From assembly GCA_046292765.1 (NCBI GenBank), contig JBKBQA010000003.1, forward strand, positions 347,111 through 411,110: a stretch of 64,000 nt of DNA, read 5' to 3'. Shown piece after piece: positions 19,195 to 27,491 of the stretch. The notes under the pieces are model-generated. The model was not told the DNA's origin and did not search any database. It worked only from the letters and a program-made list of their open reading frames with translations. The translations under genes and the position numbers were made by a program. How positions within the stretch are numbered: position 1 is the first letter of the stretch; the number at the start of each line of letters is the position of its first letter. The stretch comes from PGZG01 sp046292765. Lineage in GTDB: Bacteria; Pseudomonadota; Gammaproteobacteria; Pseudomonadales; Alcanivoracaceae.

Positions 19195-19283
19195 GTCTGG
19201 AATGGTAGCCTGCCTGCCCTTGCCGGGTCATTACCGTTTACCGCCGGCTGCTATCATCAGGCCTTAGGCTGAGGGGGGATAAT

Positions 19284-20240
19284 ATGCGTGGTGTGGTGCT
19301 GGATCTCGATACGCTCCGTCCGGAGGACCTCTCACTGACGGGCCTGATGGCTACTCTGCCGGTGTGGCACTGCCATCCGGCGACCTTGCCGGCGGAGACC
19401 GCGACTCGCCTTGCCGGCTGCCAGGTCGCCGTCACCAACAAGGTGGTGATTGGTCGGGCCGAGATCGCTGCTGCTGCGGAGCTGCAGCTGATCTGTGTCT
19501 CAGCCACCGGCACCAATAATGTCGATCTGGAGGCGGCCCGGGAGCGCGGCATCGTGGTCTGTAATGTTCGGGATTACGCCGCCGCCAGTCTGGCCCAGCA
19601 TGTGTTTGCCTTGCTGCTGGGGATGGCCACCCGCTGGCACGACTATGCTGCCGATGTCCGCGCGGGTGACTGGTCCCGCTCGCCGATGTTCTGCCTGATG
19701 CACCGGCCGGTGGTGGAGCTGGCTGGCAAGACGCTGGGCATCATTGGTTACGGCGTGCTCGGGCAAGAGGTGGCGCGGCTGGCAACGGTGTTCGGCATGC
19801 GGGTGCGGGTGGCACAAAGCCTGCAAACCGACGGCGCGAAGGAGGACAGGGTGCCACTTGTTGAGCTGCTGGCGCAGAGCGATGTGGTGTCGTTGCATTG
19901 CCCGCTGACTGCGACCACGGATCGGCTGGTGAATGCCGATTTTCTTGCCGCCATGAAACCCGGGGCGTGGCTGATCAACACCGCCCGTGGCGGGCTGGTG
20001 GATGAGCTGGCCCTGAAGCAGGCGCTGGCGAGCGGACACCTTGGCGCGGCGGTACTGGATGTGCTCAGTGTTGAGCCGCCACCGGCGGACCACCCGTTGC
20101 TGGATCCGGCCATTGCCAATCTCATCATCACCCCGCACAACGCCTGGATCAGCCGCGAATGTCGCCAGCGCCTGCTCGACGGCGTGGTCGCCAACATCCT
20201 CGCCTGGCGGGCTGACGCACCGATCAATCGGGTGGCCTGA
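19284..20240 (+). CDS. D-2-hydroxyacid dehydrogenase (hydroxypyruvate reductase-like)
   Basis: An NAD(P)-dependent D-isomer-specific 2-hydroxyacid dehydrogenase of 318 residues. The Rossmann motif is GKTLGIIGYGVLGQEVARLA, and catalytic residues lie in INTARGGLVDE, DVLSVEPP and the histidine of ITPHNAW. It looks most like glycerate dehydrogenase/hydroxypyruvate reductase (HprA) of pseudomonads. Specificity is not certain. A GGGGGGATA-type ribosome-binding stretch precedes the ATG. Confidence 0.83.
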   Translation: MRGVVLDLDTLRPEDLSLTGLMATLPVWHCHPATLPAETATRLAGCQVAVTNKVVIGRAEIAAAAELQLICVSATGTNNVDLEAARERGIVVCNVRDYAAASLAQHVFALLLGMATRWHDYAADVRAGDWSRSPMFCLMHRPVVELAGKTLGIIGYGVLGQEVARLATVFGMRVRVAQSLQTDGAKEDRVPLVELLAQSDVVSLHCPLTATTDRLVNADFLAAMKPGAWLINTARGGLVDELALKQALASGHLGAAVLDVLSVEPPPADHPLLDPAIANLIITPHNAWISRECRQRLLDGVVANILAWRADAPINRVA

Positions 20241-20332
20241 CCGTGTGCCTGACCGTGTGCGTGAGAGAGGCGCGCGGACCTGCAACACCATTTCAACTAT
20301 CATGCGCGTCCATGGGATTGCGGGAGAAAACA

Positions 20333-20671
20333 ATGAGTGACTTACCGAACTGCCCCGGCTGCGGCTCGGCCTATGCCTATCAGGACGGCACCCTGCTGAT
20401 CTGTCCGGAATGTGGCCATGAGTGGTCCGCCGATGCGACCGCGGACACCGAGGAGCGACGTATCGTCCGTGATGCCAACGGCAATGAGCTTCACGACGGC
20501 GATACGGTCACCGTCATCAAGGATCTGAAAGTGAAAGGCTCATCGGCGGTGGTAAAGGTGGGCACCCGGGTCAAGAACATTCGTCTGGTGGAGGGCGATC
20601 ACGACATCGACTGCAAGATCGACGGCATCGGCGCGATGAAGCTGAAATCCGAATTCGTCCGCAAGGCCTGA
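20333..20671 (+). CDS. yjdM: YjdM (PhnA-type) zinc-ribbon protein
   Basis: A 112-residue protein with an N-terminal zinc ribbon (CPGCGSAYAYQDGTLLICPECG) and a C-terminal SH3-like YjdM domain (DGDTVTVIKDLKVKGSS and KVGTRVKNIRLV). The ATG at 20333 gives the family start MSDLPNCPGCGS. It was once called phosphonoacetate hydrolase PhnA, but that activity does not belong to this family. The role is unknown; it stands alone. Confidence 0.9.
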   Translation: MSDLPNCPGCGSAYAYQDGTLLICPECGHEWSADATADTEERRIVRDANGNELHDGDTVTVIKDLKVKGSSAVVKVGTRVKNIRLVEGDHDIDCKIDGIGAMKLKSEFVRKA

Positions 20672-20688
20672 GGGTGGCGCGGGCGACC

Positions 20689-21333
20689 TCAGTCGCCCTG
20701 TTCGGCGATCCAGCGCAGGAACGCGCGCCGCTCTTCGGCGGTGGCAGTGCGCCAGCCGGCCTTGAGCAGATCCAGCTGGTCAAGTGATTCGGTTTGCTGC
20801 CCCGCGGCGGGTAATGGCGCCACCGTGGCGTGGCTGACAGTGGCACTGGCGGCGGTGATGCCGAGCAATCCCTGATTAACGAGGCCACTGGGCTCGCTGT
20901 TGCGCCGTTCGCCGCTGCTCAGATCAATACTGTAACCGGTGAAATTTCGGGCCATGACACGCGCTTCGTCAAGTGTCGCTGGCGCCTCGAAGTCGAGCCG
21001 GTGGCGACTGCCGGCGACGCCGGCAACACGGAACTCGGTCAAGTCGGAACGCACCACCTGATGGCCGGAAGGTGCCATGTCGAACACATCCTTGTAGAAC
21101 GCCACGATACGGTACTCGCCGGGCAGTAGCTGCAGGGCGCGGTCTTCCATGGTGAACATCCGGTTCACACCGTCCACCTTGCGCTCGTTGATGGAAACAA
21201 TCTCCAGCCGGCTCGGGACTTCCACCACCAGCAACTGATCCGCCGACAGCTCGGCGCCGTCATAGAGGCGAATGTTCGGATTGCTGCTGCAGGCCGTCAG
21301 CAAACAGATCAGCAACAGGATGGGCAGGCGCAT
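20689..21333 (-). CDS. DUF2057 (YccT-like) family lipoprotein
   Basis: The leader MRLPILLLICLLTACSS carries a lipobox (LTAC), so the mature protein is a lipoprotein. The body has the DUF2057 look: a beta-rich first part (LLVVEVPSRLEIVSINER, then LLPGEYRIVAFYKDVF), followed by helices, and a C-terminal segment LLKAGWRTATAEERRAFLRWI. The ATG at 21331-21333 has GGAG before it. It is the last gene of a minus-strand run with the Kunitz lipoprotein and an MBL-fold hydrolase. Confidence 0.72.
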   Translation of the reverse strand: MRLPILLLICLLTACSSNPNIRLYDGAELSADQLLVVEVPSRLEIVSINERKVDGVNRMFTMEDRALQLLPGEYRIVAFYKDVFDMAPSGHQVVRSDLTEFRVAGVAGSRHRLDFEAPATLDEARVMARNFTGYSIDLSSGERRNSEPSGLVNQGLLGITAASATVSHATVAPLPAAGQQTESLDQLDLLKAGWRTATAEERRAFLRWIAEQGD

Positions 21334-21386
21334 GGGATTCTCCAACAAGGTGCAACAGCATCATTGGCAACTGTGACAGATTCGTG

Positions 21387-21686
21387 TCAGTACCCGCGTG
21401 GCACCCGGGGACGCTCCACGGGCGCCGCCACCGGGACGGCGGGGTCATCGGCTACACCGCAGCTTTGCTGGCATGACTCCAGTGTGTCGAAAGGCGCCAC
21501 GCCATCACAACCGCCCCAGATAAAGGCGCGACAGGTGCCGCTGGACGCGTCAAACCAGTAACGCTCGATGGCGGCGCGACAGCGGCCGGATTCGGGTTTC
21601 ATTTCACAAGCCGGCGGCAGTGCCGGGGCGTGTTGGCAGGCAACCAGTAGCGGAGCAGATAACAGCAGCATGATGAGGCGGGTCAT
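21387..21686 (-). CDS. Kunitz/BPTI-type protease-inhibitor lipoprotein
   Basis: A 99-residue protein with a lipoprotein leader (MTRLIMLLLSAPLLVAC) and a single Kunitz domain. The six domain cysteines have spacing 8-15-7-11-3, against 8-15-7-12-3 in bovine pancreatic trypsin inhibitor. The GRC-R-A site puts arginine at P1 and alanine at P1', which predicts inhibition of trypsin-like serine proteases. FIWGGC matches the conserved core. Start is the ATG at 21684-21686. The likely location is the outer membrane, facing either side. Kunitz domains are common in animals and sporadic in bacteria. Confidence 0.82.
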   Translation of the reverse strand: MTRLIMLLLSAPLLVACQHAPALPPACEMKPESGRCRAAIERYWFDASSGTCRAFIWGGCDGVAPFDTLESCQQSCGVADDPAVPVAAPVERPRVPRGY

Positions 21687-21727
21687 GGTCGGTCCCTTGA
21701 ATCCAGATGGCCAGAGCATGCCACAGC

Positions 21728-22369
21728 CTAACCCCGGTGGTCGCTGACAAACGGGTTGGTCTGCCGCTCCTCGCCAAACGTCGACATGGGGCCGTGACCT
21801 GGAATGAAGGCGATATCGTCACCGAGCGGGAACAGCCGCTCGCGGATCGATCGCACCAGTTCATCGTGATTACCACGGGGAAAATCGCTGCGGCCAATGG
21901 ATCCGGCAAACAGCACGTCACCGACGATCGCAAGCCGTGACAGCGGTTCGACAAACACAACGTGGCCCGGAGTGTGGCCGGGGCAGTGCAGTACCTGAAG
22001 CTCGGTTTGGCCAACAGTGACGGTGTCGCCGTGTTCCAGCCAGCGGCTCGGGTGGAACACTTTGGCGGGTGGGAAGCCGAACATCTGCGACTGCTGAGGC
22101 AGCATGTCAATCCAGAAACTGTCTTCCCTCTGTGGCCCTTCAATCGGCAGGCCGAGATGGGCGGCGAGGTCCGCCACCGCGCCGGCATGGTCGATATGGG
22201 CATGGGTTACCAGAATCTTTTCGACGGTGCCGCCGATCTGCCTCAGCGCGTCGATAATCCGCTCCATATCGCCACCCGGATCAACCACCGCCAGATTGCC
22301 GGTCTGCTCGCATTGCAGGATCGAGCAGTTCTGCTCAAAGGGGGTGACGGGGAGAATGGCATACTTCAT
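21728..22369 (-). CDS. Metallo-beta-lactamase-fold hydrolase (glyoxalase II-like)
   Basis: A 213-residue MBL-fold protein. Metal ligands are in THAHIDHAG (HxHxDH), HCPGHTPGH, VGDVLFAGSIGRSD and FIPGHGP. Compact proteins of this kind (YcbL type) hydrolyse lactoylglutathione-like thioesters. The start at 22367-22369 (MKYAILPVTPFEQNC) is the family start. It is upstream of the Kunitz lipoprotein gene with 41 bases between. Confidence 0.85.
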   Translation of the reverse strand: MKYAILPVTPFEQNCSILQCEQTGNLAVVDPGGDMERIIDALRQIGGTVEKILVTHAHIDHAGAVADLAAHLGLPIEGPQREDSFWIDMLPQQSQMFGFPPAKVFHPSRWLEHGDTVTVGQTELQVLHCPGHTPGHVVFVEPLSRLAIVGDVLFAGSIGRSDFPRGNHDELVRSIRERLFPLGDDIAFIPGHGPMSTFGEERQTNPFVSDHRG

Positions 22370-22437
22370 CAGGCTGTCCGGTTTGTCGCGGGAGCGGCAG
22401 TATAGCAGCACGGTGGCGCCGGGCACGGGCTGAACCG

Positions 22438-22461
22438 ACCGGGGCCCATGCGGGCCCCGGT
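22438..22461. terminator. Strong GC hairpin after the P450 gene
   Basis: Ten-base perfect arms ACCGGGGCCC and GGGCCCCGGT with an ATGC loop lie 6 bases after the P450 stop codon. No T-tract follows, so it is a terminator-like hairpin of uncertain efficiency. Confidence 0.55.
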
Positions 22462-22467
22462 AACAGC

Positions 22468-23838
22468 TCACAATCGGGTGATGGTGACCGGCAGGCCGTC
22501 TGTTGGTACTGCCAGAGGCACTCGCTGATAGGGAGCCTCATAGCCCGGCTGCACCGATACCTTGTAAGTGCGCAGGAAATGGAACAGGAAGATCTTTGAC
22601 TGCAATTCGGCGAAGTTCAGGCCGATGCACTTGTGGTGACCACCGCCAAACGGTAACCACTGATAGAAGTGCTTCTTGTCTTCGGCACGCTCCGGTGAGA
22701 AGCGCAGCGGGTCAAAGGAGTGCGGGTTGCTCCAGTACTCTTCCATGTAATGCGTGTGCAGCGGCACGATGTTGACCAGCGTGTTCTTGGGGATCTTGTA
22801 GCCTTTGAACTCGGTGTCTTCAATGGCGCGCCGTGGGATGGTCGGCAGCGGCGGGTACATGCGCAGGGCTTCCTTGAATACCCAGGTGGCGCTTTCCAGC
22901 TTGTCCAGATCGTCGTAATCAAGATGATCCTTACCCAGCGCCTTGAATTCTTCACGCAGGCGATCCTGCCACTCGGGGCTTTTGGCCAGTGCATAAATAA
23001 TGGAGCTAAGCGTGCTGGTGGTGGTGTCATGGGCGGCGAACAGCAGGAAGATCATGTGGTTCATGATGTCCTCGTCGCTCAGAGTCAGCTCGCCTTCCTC
23101 ATCCACCGCCCGGCACAGCTCCGAGAAAAAGTCGGTACCGTTGCCGGTTCGCTTCGCCGGAATCAGATCGGTCATGAACTTTTCAAGAAAGCGCCGGGCT
23201 TTCATGCCGCGATACCAGATGGTGCCGGGAATTTCGACGCGCAATACTGCCATAGAGGCATCCACCTCTGCGACAAAAGCCTCGTTCACTTGCTGAGCTT
23301 CCGGGCCCATCTTCAGACCGAGGAAGGTGCTGGCGCCAACGTCCAGCAACAGCGACTTGATTGCTTCGAAAAAGCTGAATTCCATTCCCTGCGGCCAGCT
23401 CTGAATGCTGTTGGCAATGTGCGGATTCATATTCGTCATGTAGCTGGTCAGGGCTGGCTTTTTGAAGGCCTGTTGCAGTAGCCGGCGATGCAACTTGTGA
23501 TCGGTAAAGTCGCGCATCATCAAGCCGTTGGTAAACAGCTTTTCCAGTAGCGGATTCCAGGCCGCCCGGCTGGAGAATACATGGGCCTGATCGCGCAGCA
23601 GGAATTCGTTGGCTTCCGGGCCGAGCAGGGTGACGCCCCGCTGGAAGAAGGAGCTGCCTTTCATTACCGGCCCATACTGAGCGGCGCTGCGATTTACCAG
23701 CCCTTGAAAGTCGCGCAGGAACTCGAAGGTCTGGCCGAACAGGGGTAGCCCGTAGCTGCCGGGAATGTGATCGAGCTTGCGCTGCGGGAAGCGGGGCAGT
23801 TCGGCGGCCTTGGTTTGCGCGGCTTGCATCGTGTTCAC
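22468..23838 (-). CDS. Cytochrome P450
   Basis: A 456-residue haem monooxygenase. The I-helix oxygen-binding motif is FAAHDTTTS, the ExxR motif is KEALRMYPP, the PERF-like region is DPLRFSPER, and the haem ligand is C404 in FGGGHHKCIG. There is no reductase domain and no ferredoxin gene nearby, so electrons must come from elsewhere. It does not look like CYP153 alkane hydroxylases; the bipartite AHDTTTS and the soluble start recall CYP51/CYP120-type bacterial enzymes. It starts at GTG (23836-23838) with GAGG upstream; an ATG three codons later is an alternative. Substrate unknown. Confidence 0.88.
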   Translation of the reverse strand: MNTMQAAQTKAAELPRFPQRKLDHIPGSYGLPLFGQTFEFLRDFQGLVNRSAAQYGPVMKGSSFFQRGVTLLGPEANEFLLRDQAHVFSSRAAWNPLLEKLFTNGLMMRDFTDHKLHRRLLQQAFKKPALTSYMTNMNPHIANSIQSWPQGMEFSFFEAIKSLLLDVGASTFLGLKMGPEAQQVNEAFVAEVDASMAVLRVEIPGTIWYRGMKARRFLEKFMTDLIPAKRTGNGTDFFSELCRAVDEEGELTLSDEDIMNHMIFLLFAAHDTTTSTLSSIIYALAKSPEWQDRLREEFKALGKDHLDYDDLDKLESATWVFKEALRMYPPLPTIPRRAIEDTEFKGYKIPKNTLVNIVPLHTHYMEEYWSNPHSFDPLRFSPERAEDKKHFYQWLPFGGGHHKCIGLNFAELQSKIFLFHFLRTYKVSVQPGYEAPYQRVPLAVPTDGLPVTITRL

Positions 23839-23933
23839 TGCGTGATCCTCATGTGAAACCTTGGGTATACAAGGAATCTACGCCGGGCCCGGTAGCAAGG
23901 CTACGGGCTGTCAGTAACTGTCAAGCCGGGCTG

Positions 23934-24425
23934 TCAGGCGCGGTCGGCGCGGTACAGGGCAACAACCAGCCACAGGATCAGCAGGATGGTGGTGAGCAGC
24001 ATTGAACTGAGGCCGAGGTAAAGGCCCTTGATATCAAGTCGTGCCGGGGCCAGCTGGTTGGCCTGCACGGTGAGCCACTGGATCCAGAGCAGGAAACTCG
24101 CCATGGCCACGCCGAAGGCATGGCTGAAGCGGGTCATCAGCAGATTGAGGGTGTCACGGCTAACCCGCGACGGGTCCACGCCGGGCATGGCCAGCCAGCG
24201 AGTCGGGGTACGCCGTAGCAGTGCCGGCAGCACGGCCGTGAGGCTGGCAAACAGGGTGATCAGTGCAGCCATGGTCAGTGCATAGCGGGTTCCGCTGCTG
24301 AAGCCATCGGCAAACCCGACCAGATTGAAATGGGTAGCCACCGGGTCCGGGAGACTGCCAAGACTGGATCCGAGCCAGGCAAAATTGGCCAGATAAAGTG
24401 CCAGCGCAAGCGTACGGAGTAGCAT
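23934..24425 (-). CDS. DUF1648-type integral membrane protein
   Basis: A 163-residue protein with about four transmembrane segments. Near its N-terminus it has PDPVATHFNLVGFADGFSS, the DUF1648 signature (P-x-H-F-x3-G-x2-D) seen in SdpI-like membrane proteins. Role unknown. It stands alone between the P450 and the pilin-like gene. Confidence 0.68.
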   Translation of the reverse strand: MLLRTLALALYLANFAWLGSSLGSLPDPVATHFNLVGFADGFSSGTRYALTMAALITLFASLTAVLPALLRRTPTRWLAMPGVDPSRVSRDTLNLLMTRFSHAFGVAMASFLLWIQWLTVQANQLAPARLDIKGLYLGLSSMLLTTILLILWLVVALYRADRA

Positions 24426-24561
24426 CTGTGTTCCCTGTTTTTGTTATTTCCCTGACCGGGCGTCCTTCCCCGAACCCGACCAACAGTATCCGGACAGCGG
24501 CTCCGATACGCAATCGTAAGGCAATCTTAGCCTCTATCCGCGAGTCGGGCCGTTAGCGCTA

Positions 24562-25446
24562 CTAAAGAACTTGCTTGCTGCACAGCGCCGGCAGGTGGTC
24601 GGCGGGTAGCGCGCTCTCGCAACGCCAGACGCCCGGCAGACCGGTGGGAGCTAGCGAAAACCGATGCCCTTCCATGCCGGTGATGTGGTCGCTGAACTCG
24701 TAGAGAATGGAGCCGTTCGGTTGTAGTCCGATGCGGCGGAATACCGTGCCATGGGCAAGCCGGTGGGGCTCTGCCAGACCGATTTGTGTATTGGACGCCG
24801 GCAGGCTGCCGGTTTCCATCAGATACTGGCTGGCCTTCTGGCGAATGGAGCGGGTGCCCCCGACAATCGCTTCCAGCTCCTGACGCACCCGCGATGCCCT
24901 TGCTGCCAGTGGGTCCTGTTGTCGGGTCATCGCCTCCCGCACTGGAGCGGGCAACTCCAGCCGTGGTGATGGGCTGGAGGGGCGCGCGGCGACCGGATCC
25001 CGTCCGCGGCATTGATTGGGGCGCAGGGCGGGATCCAGTGTGCCTTCGTCGCAGCGCCAGCGGATGGCGCCATCGGCAGTTTTCTCCGGAATAAACACCA
25101 GGGTGTTGCCGCCGATGCCGGCCAGATCGGCCCGGAAGGTCACCGTCAGCAGGCTGCTGGCGCCCAGACGCAGCTCGTCGATGATATCGTCAGCAGCCAG
25201 CAGTGATGGGTCCAGCCGGGCATCCAGAGCGCTGGCCGGCCAGAACCCGGTGCGCTCAATGAACTCCCGCAATGGGCCCTGCAGCATGTCGCTGCGAGCC
25301 AGCGCATGACGAATCTGGCGCTCCACGCGGTAGTCATGGAGCGCGGGTTGGATCAGTATCCACAGTGCGTATCCGGCGCCCACCATCGCCGTCAGGGCGA
25401 AGCCCGCCAGCAGTGCGCGACTTCTTTTCAGGCCAATTGCTGCCAT
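24562..25446 (-). CDS. Membrane-anchored protein with two pilin-like C-terminal modules
   Basis: A 294-residue protein. An N-terminal membrane helix (about 10-33) is followed by a module of about 110 residues ending in a strand pair and paired cysteines (IRWRCDEGTLDPALRPNQC). A proline/serine-rich linker leads to a second module ending VWRCESALPADHLPALC. Both endings resemble the D-region disulphide end of type IV pilins. A normal prepilin cleavage site is not visible, so it may not be processed as a pilin. I infer a fimbrial-related or decoy-like role only from this resemblance. Confidence 0.5.
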   Translation of the reverse strand: MAAIGLKRSRALLAGFALTAMVGAGYALWILIQPALHDYRVERQIRHALARSDMLQGPLREFIERTGFWPASALDARLDPSLLAADDIIDELRLGASSLLTVTFRADLAGIGGNTLVFIPEKTADGAIRWRCDEGTLDPALRPNQCRGRDPVAARPSSPSPRLELPAPVREAMTRQQDPLAARASRVRQELEAIVGGTRSIRQKASQYLMETGSLPASNTQIGLAEPHRLAHGTVFRRIGLQPNGSILYEFSDHITGMEGHRFSLAPTGLPGVWRCESALPADHLPALCSKQVL

Positions 25447-25510
25447 GATGCTTGCTTCCCCCAGGTCGCACGGTTATCAATCGCCCCGACATTACACCAC
25501 AGAGCTCCTT

Positions 25511-26413
25511 ATGGCAGTCACCACCGGTACCGTAAAAAGCAATGGCATTGACCTGTTCTACGAATCCCGCGGGCCGGCCTCCGGCGAGCCGATCGTGTTT
25601 GTCATGGGGCTTTCCGCGCAGATGGTGTTCTGGCCGGAGCCGCTGCTCGACATGCTGGCGGACAAAGGCTATCGGGTGGTGCGGTTTGATAACCGTGACG
25701 TCGGACTGTCGACCAAGTTACGAGCCGAAAACCAGCACGACCCGGCAGTGGCCGTGATGCGCTATTTCTTCGGTTTGCCGGTGCGCTCGGCCTATAACCT
25801 GCACGATATGGTGGCCGATACCACCGGCCTGCTGGATGCGCTTGAGATTGATCGCGCTCACATGGTCGGTGCGTCCATGGGCGGCATGATCAGCCAGTTG
25901 ATGAGCGCTCGCCGTCCCGAGCGGGTGCGCAGTCTTACCTCGATCATGTCGAGTCCGAACACCCGCTGGCCGCTGGCGCCGCCGAAGCCGTCTGCATTGA
26001 AGGCGCTGGTAGGACCGAAGGTCAAAATTCGCGACGCCGATCAGTTCGTCGAATTCGGTCGCTGGATGATGCGCACTCTGGGTGGCTCCATGCCCACCAG
26101 CGATACACTGGCTGAGCAGATGTTCCGGCAGAGCTGGGAGCGTGGCCTGCATCCGCGTGGCGTGCGTCAGCAACTGATGGCTGTGCTCTCAACCGGCGCG
26201 TTTCGGCACGAGTTGAAAAATATCCGCGTTCCCGCGACGGTGATTCACGGCAGTGACGATCCGCTGATTCGTCCGGCCAGTGGTCGCGCATCGGCCCGTG
26301 CGATTCCCGGCGCGCGCTTCGAGCTGATTCGTGGCATGGGCCATGATCTGCCCGATCAGGCCCTGCCAAAAATCGCTTCGCTTATTGAGGAGACGGCGCG
26401 TCGGGCGAACTGA
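25511..26413 (+). CDS. Alpha/beta hydrolase
   Basis: A 300-residue alpha/beta hydrolase. The oxyanion region is FVMGLSAQMVFWP, the nucleophile elbow GASMGGM, the acid HGSDDPLIRP and the base histidine MGHDLP. FDNRDVGLSTK is typical of the group often annotated as lactonases or esterases. The ATG at 25511 begins MAVTTGTVKSNGIDLFY. It converges on and overlaps the 3' end of the sterol-desaturase-family gene by 32 bases. Substrate unknown. Confidence 0.82.
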   Translation: MAVTTGTVKSNGIDLFYESRGPASGEPIVFVMGLSAQMVFWPEPLLDMLADKGYRVVRFDNRDVGLSTKLRAENQHDPAVAVMRYFFGLPVRSAYNLHDMVADTTGLLDALEIDRAHMVGASMGGMISQLMSARRPERVRSLTSIMSSPNTRWPLAPPKPSALKALVGPKVKIRDADQFVEFGRWMMRTLGGSMPTSDTLAEQMFRQSWERGLHPRGVRQQLMAVLSTGAFRHELKNIRVPATVIHGSDDPLIRPASGRASARAIPGARFELIRGMGHDLPDQALPKIASLIEETARRAN

Positions 26414-27347
26414 CCTTTGCTTCGGCCTGTGTCTGTCGCTGCCACTCCGGCGGCATCCACAGGTGCTTCAGTCTCGCTACCAGCGGTCCCGGCTTCAGCA
26501 TGTCGCGGAACATGTCCTGGTATTCATGCGTCCACAGGTGAATCAGATTGTTGCTGCGCGGCGGCCGGGTAATGCCGTACTGAATGCGGCCCTTGTCCTC
26601 TTCGCGCACGAAGGTGCCGAACAGGCGATCCCAGATAATCAGCACACCGCCATAATTGGTATCAATGCAGTCCGGATTCTTGCCGTGATGCACGCGGTGA
26701 TGGCTGGGCGTATTGAAGACATACTCGATCGCCGGGTGCAGCTTGTTCACCAGCGTGGTGTGAATAAAAAACTGGTACACCAGTGACAGGGCAAAGGCGA
26801 CACCGATCCACACCGGATTAAGACCGATCAGCGCCAGCGGCACAAAAAACAGCCAGTTACCGTTAAAGATATTGGTGGCGTTCTGGCGCATGGCGGTGGA
26901 GAAGTTCATCCGCTCCGACGAGTGATGCACCACATGACCGGCCCAGAACCAGCGCACCCTGTGACCGGCGCGATGCATCCAGTAAAAACAGAACTCCACG
27001 CCGATAAAGGTGCCAAGTGCTACCAGAGCGCTGAGCTCAATGTCGAACAGGCGGTAATGATAGGCCAGCGCAAACACCGGGAAGGCGATCAGCCCGGCGA
27101 ACAGCAGCTCGGTAACCTGATAGCCGGCGCCGAGCATGAAGTTGCGCACCGCTTCGCGCACATCCATCAGACTGGCATCGTGGCGGATGCGGCGGTACTC
27201 CCAAACGGCCACGCCGATAAAGAACGGGGTGGCGATCACGAAGATCAGCTGGCGCAGGTCCAGTGCCAACCAGGGCGCCACGGCCTGCCATAGCGGCATC
27301 AGGCCGCTTTGCTCCAGAACGTCCATCATCATGTCGATCAGGTTCAT
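26382..27347 (-). CDS. Sterol desaturase / fatty acid hydroxylase family membrane protein
   Basis: A 321-residue integral membrane di-iron oxygenase-like protein. The histidine clusters are HRAGHR, HVVHHSSE and HHRVHHGKN, with several membrane helices between. In bacteria this family acts on acyl chains, carotenoids or other lipids, so the name sterol desaturase is a family label only. The ATG at 27345-27347 has GGAG upstream. It is divergent from an AraC-type regulator gene, which may control it. Confidence 0.84.
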   Translation of the reverse strand: MNLIDMMMDVLEQSGLMPLWQAVAPWLALDLRQLIFVIATPFFIGVAVWEYRRIRHDASLMDVREAVRNFMLGAGYQVTELLFAGLIAFPVFALAYHYRLFDIELSALVALGTFIGVEFCFYWMHRAGHRVRWFWAGHVVHHSSERMNFSTAMRQNATNIFNGNWLFFVPLALIGLNPVWIGVAFALSLVYQFFIHTTLVNKLHPAIEYVFNTPSHHRVHHGKNPDCIDTNYGGVLIIWDRLFGTFVREEDKGRIQYGITRPPRSNNLIHLWTHEYQDMFRDMLKPGPLVARLKHLWMPPEWQRQTQAEAKVSSPDAPSPQ

Positions 27348-27491
27348 CGGTGTCTCCGACAGGTCGGCGCCGGGCAGGCGCGATAGTGGCTATTTTGTAA
27401 TCTCCCCATTAGCCTTGATTGACGATTTGCGACTATATTTTGATAATCCACGCCATATTGCCGGGGTGGATAGCTCAGGAGGCAGGGTGCG

